From Longilinea sp035560795 (GTDB lineage: Bacteria; Chloroflexota; Anaerolineae; Anaerolineales; Anaerolineaceae), in NCBI GenBank assembly GCA_035560795.1, contig DATMYV010000009.1, forward strand, positions 1-10,512: a stretch of DNA of 10,512 nucleotides, given 5' to 3'. Positions 1-5,519 of this stretch are shown here, in pieces. The position numbers and the translations under genes were made by a program. The notes under the pieces were generated by a model. That model worked only from the letters and a program-made list of their open reading frames with translations, did not search any database and was not told the origin of the DNA. Positions within the stretch are counted from its first letter, which is position 1; each line of letters starts with the position of its first letter.

Positions 1-2
1 TG

Positions 3-359
3 ATAATTGATGCGTCTATCAAGTCAAAATTTCCCGGTCAAAAATATTTTTCTATGCTTGCATATCATTTGTCCAACCAGGCGGGATTAGGCCTAAGTGA
101 ACAGCAGATAAAAAATGAGGTTAATATTTCTTTTCAAACAGATTTCGACAAAACCCTACAAGATATATTGGATTGTAGATATCAATTCGCGGATGGGAGC
201 ATCCCTTGTGGTTTGCCTGCCGATTTGTTAATTGCTTATGGTTTACGAAATTTTGGGGCCCACCAAATCTCATCAGTACAAACAATCTGGAAAAGATTCA
301 GTGAAATTCGTCAGGCACTGTTCAATATCTTCTTCTTAACCGTTGAGGCACTTTACTAA
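3..359 (+). CDS. C-terminal part of a HEPN-like protein (5' end outside window)
   Basis: The frame is open from the first complete codon at base 3 to the TAA at 357-359, giving about 118 residues. The ATG at 54 is therefore probably internal, and the gene starts before the window. I do not recognise the whole protein. Near its C-terminus a hydrophobic helix (DLLIAYGL) runs into RNFGAH at 246-263, followed by about 30 mostly helical residues ending in VEALY. R-N-x3-H after a hydrophobic helix is the catalytic signature of HEPN ribonucleases, which occur in toxins, abortive-infection proteins, Csm6 and Cas13. What is seen is the motif and its helical surroundings. RNase activity is an inference, because a six-residue motif can arise by chance. 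The DNA is more AT-rich than the sugar operon, and a tRNA half-gene lies about 255 bases downstream, which suggests membership of an integrated element. Confidence 0.6.
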   Translation: MIDASIKSKFPGQKYFSMLAYHLSNQAGLGLSEQQIKNEVNISFQTDFDKTLQDILDCRYQFADGSIPCGLPADLLIAYGLRNFGAHQISSVQTIWKRFSEIRQALFNIFFLTVEALY

Positions 360-614
360 ATATATTGATTTGGCCGGTAGAAGACAATCGTAATTTACCT
401 GCTGCACAAAAAAGCAGTAGTAGAACTTGATTTGATCGAATGTATGGAAATAATGCTAAAATCATATATGAAATCGTCAATAAAGAAAACCCACCTAATG
501 TGCCGTTGACTGACCTTTACCAACCGCATCCAAGAGACTATTCTTGTTCTATGTCCAATGGACAAAGCAGGAATGGCAGGCTTTTGGATAGAAAAGTGAT
601 TTTCGGGTTTTGTC
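360..614. other. AT-rich stretch without a convincing gene
   Basis: These 255 bases between the HEPN-like gene and the tRNA-Lys half-gene hold no open frame with a ribosome binding site and a plausible protein. A 78-codon frame starting at 440 runs straight through the tRNA fragment and ends at 676, so it is probably meaningless. A short inverted repeat, TGTCC-AAT-GGACA, lies at 552-564. If 615-656 is an attachment site, this stretch would be the terminal arm of the integrated element, where recombinase arm sites would be expected, but I cannot identify any. Confidence 0.4.
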
Positions 615-656
615 CTTTTAAGCCATTGGTTAAGGGTTCGAGCCCCTTCACGCTCA
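615..656 (+). pseudogene. 3' half of a tRNA-Lys(UUU) gene, probable attachment-site footprint
   Basis: The segment matches tRNA positions 32-73 with exact spacing. The anticodon loop CTTTTAA (615-621, anticodon TTT) is followed by a five-base 3' anticodon strand GCCAT and a five-base variable loop TGGTT. The T stem AAGGG pairs fully with CCCTT around the loop TTCGAGC. The acceptor strand CACGCTC and discriminator A end at 656, and CCA is not encoded. The five bases before the loop (TTGTC) pair with GCCAT at only three of five positions. No GAGCGTG acceptor strand or D arm occurs upstream, so this is not a functional tRNA. A 3' half starting at the anticodon loop is the classical remnant left when a tyrosine recombinase integrates an element into a tRNA gene. 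In this orientation the element lies to the left. Confidence 0.72.
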
Positions 657-816
657 CTTTTTATTTAAGTCTATGAGTTGATGAGTAAATGGGTTCTGAG
701 TGATTAGTTTGGTTGAAACCATCCGGGGCTTCACCAAAATACGGCGAATGAATTTCAATAAATGTTTGATTCCATTGGCTGGATCTGGCGTTCAGAATTC
801 TTAACCTTAATAATCA
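657..816. other. Intergenic region with an imperfect hairpin
   Basis: No gene is supported between the tRNA fragment and the lacI promoter. The one visible structure is a nine-pair hairpin at 708-738: TTTGGT plus GAA pairs with TTCACCAAA, with a bulged T at 714 and a loop of about 12 bases. It has no T tract, so a terminator role is doubtful. Base composition shifts here from the AT-rich left part towards that of the operon. Confidence 0.35.
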
Positions 817-845
817 TTGACTTTCAATTGTGGTCGTGCAATAAT
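817..845 (+). promoter_or_regulatory. Probable sigma-70-type promoter of the lacI-family gene
   Basis: TTGACT at 817-822 matches TTGACA at five of six positions. AATAAT at 840-845 matches TATAAT at five of six, and the spacer is exactly 17 bases. The predicted transcription start, near 852, falls inside the 36-bp palindrome that begins at 843, so a bound repressor would cover the -10 element and the start point. The promoter probably drives the regulator and may also feed the downstream transport and catabolic genes, for which I see no comparably strong promoter. Confidence 0.7.
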
Positions 846-878
846 AACGGTAACGATACCGGTATCGTTACCGTTATT
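843..878. promoter_or_regulatory. Perfect 36-bp palindromic operator, likely LacI-family site
   Basis: Every base from 843 to 860 pairs with its mirror from 861 to 878, and the symmetry breaks at 842/879. The centre reads GATACCGGTATC. Two further pseudo-dyads centred on CG lie at 849-860 (GGTAACGATACC) and 861-872 (GGTATCGTTACC), each symmetric at five of six positions. LacI-family proteins usually recognise dyads with a central CG. Placement on the -10 box and just ahead of a LacI-family gene suggests autorepression relieved by a sugar inducer. No second obvious copy is present in the window. Confidence 0.75.
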
Positions 879-906
879 TCGTTCCAACCATGCCTCGGTA
901 TTTCCC

Positions 907-1926
907 ATGATTAAGAAAAAACGATCGGTGACCATTCAGGATGTCGCGAGGAGCGCGGGAGTATCTGTCTCCACGGTTTCACGCGTTTTGAACGGAAAGG
1001 TGGACGTCGCGGAGGAAACCCAGGGGCGCATCCTTTCGGTCATTGACGATCTGGGGTATACCACCAACCTGGCAGCCCGCAGCATGCGCAGCCAGAAGAA
1101 AAACCTGATCGGGTTGATCATGCCGGATATTGCCTATCCGTTCGCAATCGAGGTGATGAAGGGCGTCAACCAGGCGATCGCCGAATCGGATTTTGACCTG
1201 TTGGTCTATACGACCGGCGATGTGCGCAAAAGCGGTAGGGCTTATGCGGAAAAGAAATACGTTTCGTTGCTGACGAATTCCATTTCCGATGGGGTCATTA
1301 TTGTTGCTCCGGTGGTGGCCGAATATAATACCGATGCGCCTATTGTCTCTATTGATCCGGTGATGAGCAACCCAAGCTACCATTCGGTGCATGCCACCAA
1401 CTACCAGGGCTCAATTGACGCCATGGAGTACCTGCTTGGATTGGGACATAAACGCATCGGCTATATCAGCGGTCGTGCGGAACTAGAAAGTTCAAACCGC
1501 CGTTTGCAGGGCTATTACGATGCCTTGAAAAATGCAGGCATCGCGATAGATGAAACCTTGATCGCATCCGGCGATTACACCACGGAGACGGGCATCCGCG
1601 GCTCGCGCGAGTTGCTGGCGCTTGAAAACCGTCCAACTGCCATTTTTGCATCCAATGACCAGATGGCGATGGGCGTTTTTCAGGTTGCACAAGAGATGGG
1701 GTTGCGGATTCCGGAGGATTTATCACTGGTCGGCTTCGATAATATCCCCGAATCCAAGTATTTGGGATTAACAACGGTGGATCAATTCATTTTTGAAATG
1801 GGATATGTCGCCACCCAGGTGCTGATCAAGATCATCAATGGTTTCCCCCTGGATGATCAGGCTTACCGGATGCAAACCCGATTGGTTATTCGTAATTCCT
1901 GTGGCGCGATTGTTGACCCAAAGTAA
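907..1926 (+). CDS. LacI-family transcriptional regulator of the xylose operon
   Basis: This DNA-binding repressor has 339 residues from the ATG at 907. Residues about 8-27 (VTIQDVARSAGVSVSTVSRV) form the LacI-type helix-turn-helix, and about 50-60 (GYTTNLAARSM) form the hinge helix that contacts the minor groove. From residue about 65 to the end there is a periplasmic-binding-protein-like sensor domain, with the typical VGFDN motif near the C-terminus. An upstream in-frame TTG at 817 was rejected as start: it is the -35 hexamer of the promoter and would translate the operator, and family members start a few residues before the helix-turn-helix. No clear Shine-Dalgarno sequence precedes 907, so translation may be weak, which suits a repressor. 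The neighbours suggest xylose or a xylo-oligosaccharide as inducer; this is inferred from context only. Confidence 0.9.
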   Translation: MIKKKRSVTIQDVARSAGVSVSTVSRVLNGKVDVAEETQGRILSVIDDLGYTTNLAARSMRSQKKNLIGLIMPDIAYPFAIEVMKGVNQAIAESDFDLLVYTTGDVRKSGRAYAEKKYVSLLTNSISDGVIIVAPVVAEYNTDAPIVSIDPVMSNPSYHSVHATNYQGSIDAMEYLLGLGHKRIGYISGRAELESSNRRLQGYYDALKNAGIAIDETLIASGDYTTETGIRGSRELLALENRPTAIFASNDQMAMGVFQVAQEMGLRIPEDLSLVGFDNIPESKYLGLTTVDQFIFEMGYVATQVLIKIINGFPLDDQAYRMQTRLVIRNSCGAIVDPK

Positions 1927-1959
1927 ATCTCAATGGAAAAGAAATGCATGGATTTGGAA

Positions 1960-2106
1960 GGGAGGTGAACGGGTTCTGAAAATGGAAAGAAATAGCAGGT
2001 CTTCTCCTCAACCTTAGGCAGCTAAAGGAAGACCTGCGTACTCGTGTGGAGTTTACCTCCGCACATGACGATTATATCCTGATCGTAACTCAAAAGGAGA
2101 AGAATC
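1960..2106 (+). promoter_or_regulatory. Structured 5' leader of the binding-protein gene
   Basis: Three inverted repeats follow one another. The first is a perfect 10-bp stem, GCAGGTCTTC (1995-2004) with GAAGACCTGC (2028-2037), whose loop contains a smaller TTAG/CTAA hairpin at 2014-2025. The second is an 8-bp stem with one G-T wobble, 2044-2051 with 2057-2064, and a five-base loop. The third is ACGAT/ATCGT at 2068-2086, ending just before the ribosome binding site AGGAGA (2095-2100, six bases from the ATG). No T tract follows the first stem, so it is not a classical terminator. It could stabilise the abundant binding-protein transcript or act in attenuation. A strong GGAGGTGA at 1961-1968 serves no obvious long gene. 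A promoter candidate here (TTGGAA at 1954) is weak. Confidence 0.5.
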
Positions 2107-3405
2107 ATGGCTCGTAAGCTTTCCTTAATCCTCAGCGTAATGCTTATTGCAACTTTCCTGTTGACGGCCTGTGGTACCCCGGCCGCGACTGCGGTTGCAA
2201 CCAAAGCACCAGCCGAAAAAGTCACCGTCACCTGGTGGCACATTTCAACAAAAGATCCAGCCTTATCAGATTGGCAAAAGATGGCCGATGACTATATGGC
2301 TGCGCACCCGAATGTCAAAATTGAGATCACTGTTCTTGAGAATGAAGCCTTCAAAACCAAGCTCACCACCGTACTTCAATCCAATGACCCCCCGGATATC
2401 TTCCAAAGCTGGGGCGGCGGCGGTTTGAGTGAACAAATCCAGGCCGGCCAGCTCAAGGATATCACTGCCGATCTGGATGCCGACGGCGGCGCCTGGCGCA
2501 ATACCTTCGCCCCCGGCGCACTGGCTGTATTTGCAAAAGACGGCAAAAACTACGGCGTTCCCTGGGATATGGGCATGGTGGGTTGGTGGTACAACAAGGA
2601 CCTCTTCACCCAGGCTGGAATCGCGAATCCTCCTGCAACCTGGGATGAATTCCTGGCCGATGTCTCGAAATTGAAGGCCGCTGGCATCACCCCCATTTCC
2701 GTGGGCGAAGGCGATACCTGGACCGGTATGCACATTTGGTCCTATCTCGCCACCCGCATCGGAGGCGAGGCAGCCTTCACGGCCGCCGCAAACCGCACGG
2801 GTTCATTTGCCGACCCGGCATTTGTGAAGGCAGGCGAAGAACTCAAGAAACTCATCGACCTGGAACCTTTCCAGGCTGGCTTCCTGGGCGCTACGCATGA
2901 TGAAATGCAGGCGACATTTGGCAACGGCAAAGCAGCCATGGAACTCTCTGGCCAGTGGGCTCCCTCGGTTCAGAAAGCCAACAGCGCCGATGGCGTTGGC
3001 GTGAAGAACCTGGGCATGTTCAACTTCCCGACTGTTGCGGGCGGCGTTGGATCTGGAACGGACGTGGTTGGCGGCGGTAACGGGTTCGCGATCGGAAAGA
3101 ATGCCGAACCGGAAGCTGTTGACTTTGTCAAATACCTGACCAGCCAGGCAAATCAGATTGTGATCGCCAAATCAGGCACAGGCATCCCGGTTGTAAAGGG
3201 CGCCGAGGTCGGTTTGACAGACCCCAATTTGCTGCTTGTCCAACAGAGCTTTGCCAATGCGAAATACTTCCAACTGTACTATGATCAACTGCTGCCTTCC
3301 GCCATGGGCGGCATCATCAATGACTCGGTACAGAAACTATTCGCTGGTACCGCAACTCCTGAAGAAGTTGCACAGGAAATTGAAAAAGGGGCCGCGGCCC
3401 AGTAG
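2107..3405 (+). CDS. Sugar ABC transporter substrate-binding lipoprotein (CUT1 type)
   Basis: This is the extracytoplasmic receptor that captures the sugar and delivers it to the two permeases encoded downstream. The 432-residue product has a lipoprotein signal peptide with a hydrophobic core at about 5-19 and the lipobox LTAC; Cys22 would be lipidated. A short Thr/Ala/Pro linker follows, then a family 1 solute-binding fold beginning with VTWWHIST. Motifs typical of this family include the Asp- and Asn-rich start of lobe one and the conserved GGGNGFAIGKNA segment in the second lobe. Length and domain order are normal. A near-ideal AGGAGA site precedes the ATG. Xylobiose, xylotriose or xylose as ligand is inferred from the neighbouring GH3, xylA and xylB. 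The terminator-like hairpin after the gene suggests that it is expressed above the permeases. Confidence 0.93.
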   Translation: MARKLSLILSVMLIATFLLTACGTPAATAVATKAPAEKVTVTWWHISTKDPALSDWQKMADDYMAAHPNVKIEITVLENEAFKTKLTTVLQSNDPPDIFQSWGGGGLSEQIQAGQLKDITADLDADGGAWRNTFAPGALAVFAKDGKNYGVPWDMGMVGWWYNKDLFTQAGIANPPATWDEFLADVSKLKAAGITPISVGEGDTWTGMHIWSYLATRIGGEAAFTAAANRTGSFADPAFVKAGEELKKLIDLEPFQAGFLGATHDEMQATFGNGKAAMELSGQWAPSVQKANSADGVGVKNLGMFNFPTVAGGVGSGTDVVGGGNGFAIGKNAEPEAVDFVKYLTSQANQIVIAKSGTGIPVVKGAEVGLTDPNLLLVQQSFANAKYFQLYYDQLLPSAMGGIINDSVQKLFAGTATPEEVAQEIEKGAAAQ

Positions 3406-3419
3406 GTTTTTTTGAAAAT

Positions 3420-3466
3420 GACAGGTGCGTGGGTTGTTCAACAGATCAATCCCGCACCTGTCTTTT
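3420..3466 (+). terminator. Hairpin plus T tract after the binding-protein gene
   Basis: GACAGGTGCG at 3420-3429 pairs perfectly with CGCACCTGTC at 3453-3462. Two more G-C pairs lie beyond a small bulge, and TTTT follows at 3463-3466. It lies 15 bases after the stop codon and well before the permease genes. Binding-protein genes are often followed by such a partial terminator, which leaves more receptor than permease message. Because the genes beyond it are on the same strand and belong to the same pathway, incomplete termination is the simplest reading. Confidence 0.7.
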
Positions 3467-3591
3467 GAAATGGACAGGAGCAAACTGCCGGCGGCAGAAC
3501 CACCAAGGTTAACCAATATCGGTAATACGAAGAGTCTCAATCCAGGTGTGATTGACCATTTGGACAATCCATAAGGCAGGACGTGCCATTC

Positions 3592-4536
3592 ATGCAGTCA
3601 TTCTTATCCTCGCAAGGAACCAATCGCTCTACTTCTTCATCCCGTTCGCCCCGCCGGTTTCAAGACCGCCTGGTGATAGTACTTTTCCTGCTGCCTGGCC
3701 TGGTTTTATTCGTTCTTTTTGTGATTTATCCCATTTTTCGCTCGGTTTATTTCAGCACCTTCGATTGGAAGGGGTTTGGCCCGGCTGTAGATAATATCGG
3801 ATTGGAGAATTACAAAAGAATCCTGACCGATGTCGTGTTCGTTAAAGCAATCAAGAATGTTCTGATTCTGATTGTGCTCTCTTTGGGGCTTCAACTGCCT
3901 TTAGCAATGATGCTGGCAGTCATGGTTGGGCGCGACCTGCCAGGCCGCGCTTTGTTTCGGACGATTTTCTTCCTGCCTTACGTTCTGTCCGAAGTAAATA
4001 CCGGCATTATGTGGATGCTGCTCTATAACCCGGATCCCGAGCGGGGGTTCCTGAACGCGATTATGGTACTGCTCGGGTTTCAGCCGGTAACCTGGCTTGC
4101 CGACACGAAAATTGTTCTTGGGGCGGTCTTCATCACCTTGACCTGGAAATATTTCGGTTTTCACATGTTGTTGTACCTGACGGGGCTACAGAACATCCCC
4201 TCTGAAATTGAAGAGGCCGCCCGCATGGATGGCGCCAGTTCTTTCCAAAACTTTTTCTATATCACTTTGCCCCTGCTGGCCGGCACGATCAAGACCTCTG
4301 TCTATTTATCGGTTCTGGGGTCGATTCAACAGTTTATTCTGGTCTGGGTTATGACCCGCGGAGGACCGGTCAACGCCAGTGAAACCATGGCTACCTATAT
4401 GTACCGTTTTGGTTTTGTCAGATTCCAACTCGGCTATGGCTCCGCAGTGGCAATCATCATGTTCATCCTCTGCATGATCTTCTCATTACTCTACCAGGCG
4501 CTTAGCCGTAAACCGGATTACCTGACCGGGCTTTAG
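3592..4536 (+). CDS. Sugar ABC transporter permease, MalF/UgpA-like
   Basis: This is an inner-membrane subunit of a CUT1 carbohydrate importer. A basic, Ser-rich N-terminus precedes a first membrane helix (VIVLFLLPGLVLFVLFVIYP), and five or so further hydrophobic segments follow. The cytoplasmic EAA loop is clear: EAARMDG at about 208-214, continuing to YITLPLL, the contact point for the ATPase. The ATG at 3592 gives 314 residues and lies ten bases after AGGA (3578-3581). A GTG at 3583 is possible, but it is only one base from that motif. The next permease begins 13 bases after the stop codon, so the two are certainly co-transcribed and probably form a heterodimer. The sugar specificity cannot be read from this subunit. 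Confidence 0.92.
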   Translation: MQSFLSSQGTNRSTSSSRSPRRFQDRLVIVLFLLPGLVLFVLFVIYPIFRSVYFSTFDWKGFGPAVDNIGLENYKRILTDVVFVKAIKNVLILIVLSLGLQLPLAMMLAVMVGRDLPGRALFRTIFFLPYVLSEVNTGIMWMLLYNPDPERGFLNAIMVLLGFQPVTWLADTKIVLGAVFITLTWKYFGFHMLLYLTGLQNIPSEIEEAARMDGASSFQNFFYITLPLLAGTIKTSVYLSVLGSIQQFILVWVMTRGGPVNASETMATYMYRFGFVRFQLGYGSAVAIIMFILCMIFSLLYQALSRKPDYLTGL

Positions 4537-4549
4537 AAGGGATTAATTA

Positions 4550-5419
4550 ATGGATTCAAGCTTGCCCCGCCCAGATTGGATGCGAAAAGCCGTTCCAAGG
4601 TTTTTCCAGTACATGGTTTTGGTAATTGCCACAATACTCATTTTTGTTCCCATTGTCATCCTGCTCTTTGGCAGCGTCAAGACCACCGGTCAGATGTATT
4701 CGCACCCATATACCATTCCCAATCCGCCCAATTGGGATAACATCATCCATATATTAAGTACCCCCAATTTTTGGCTCATGATGAAAAACAGTCTGATTGT
4801 CATGTTGGCGACCACAGCGGGTACAGTTTTCATTTGCGCGTTGGTTTCTTTTGTTTTCGCCCGGCTGGAATTCCGCGGCAAGGATTTCTTTTTCAATTTG
4901 TTCACCGTCGGCCTCATGTTCCCCATTAATGTTGCCATATTGCCGGTTTATTTTGTCTTGCGGCAAATGGATCAGTACGGCATCAATATGATCGATAGTC
5001 TGGCCGGCGTGGTCCTTGTTCAAATTGCGTTTCAGCTCTCCGGCAATATCATGATCTTGCGCGGTTTTTTCACCGCAGTCCCAATGGAACTGCAGGATGC
5101 TGCCTATATGGATGGTTGCAGTAATTTTGATTTCTTTTGGCGGATCATGCTGCCTTTAGTGAAACCAGCCCTATCCGCGGTGGCAGCGTTGGTCATGATT
5201 GTTAGTTGGAACGATTTGTTGGTTCCTCTGGTGGTTTTGAACAGCAATAACCTATGGACCCTGCCATTGGGAACGATGCAATTCCAGGGTCAATACGGCC
5301 AGGATCTGGCATTGGTGGCAGCCTTTGTGGCGTTATCGGCCATTCCCACGATTATTTTCTATTTCATCGCTGAGCGGCAAATCGTCTCGGGTTTAACCGC
5401 TGGCGCAGTCAAGGGGTGA
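4550..5419 (+). CDS. Sugar ABC transporter permease, MalG/UgpE-like
   Basis: This is the second membrane subunit of the importer, 289 residues, the usual length for the MalG-like partner. It has about six hydrophobic segments, starting at about residues 21-41. Its EAA-type loop reads DAAYMDG at about 183-189 followed by RIMLPLVKP at 198-206, the standard motif with D in place of the first E. The C-terminus ends in the family-typical form QIVSGLTAGAVKG. Ribosome binding site AGAAGG lies just before the ATG. No nucleotide-binding subunit is encoded before the glycosidase gene or elsewhere in the window. Many CUT1 importers rely on a shared MsiK-like ATPase, and that is the expected situation here. 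Confidence 0.93.
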   Translation: MDSSLPRPDWMRKAVPRFFQYMVLVIATILIFVPIVILLFGSVKTTGQMYSHPYTIPNPPNWDNIIHILSTPNFWLMMKNSLIVMLATTAGTVFICALVSFVFARLEFRGKDFFFNLFTVGLMFPINVAILPVYFVLRQMDQYGINMIDSLAGVVLVQIAFQLSGNIMILRGFFTAVPMELQDAAYMDGCSNFDFFWRIMLPLVKPALSAVAALVMIVSWNDLLVPLVVLNSNNLWTLPLGTMQFQGQYGQDLALVAAFVALSAIPTIIFYFIAERQIVSGLTAGAVKG

Positions 5420-5519
5420 TCCCAACCGCCAGTTTTTGAAATAGGTTCATATCCGGTGGAATCGAAGAATTTCCTTTTTATTACGGCATGGGGTTGGATT
5501 TATTCCTGAGGAGCGTTTC

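Noticed and set aside
552..564. TGTCC-AAT-GGACA inverted repeat as a recombinase core site
   Set aside because: TGTCC recurs just before the tRNA anticodon loop, which is suggestive, but five-base arms are too short to separate from chance.
440..676. A 78-codon open frame on the plus strand
   Set aside because: It has no ribosome binding site, its product resembles nothing I know, and it reads through the whole tRNA-Lys fragment. It is best explained as chance.
817..906. Longer start of the lacI-family gene at TTG 817, adding 30 residues
   Set aside because: The TTG is part of the -35 hexamer and the extension would translate the 36-bp operator. LacI-family proteins begin just before the helix-turn-helix.
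5455..5479. Possible terminator between the second permease and the GH3 gene (GGAA and TTCC before a T run)
   Set aside because: Only four pairs can form and they are all weak, so it would not make a stable hairpin.
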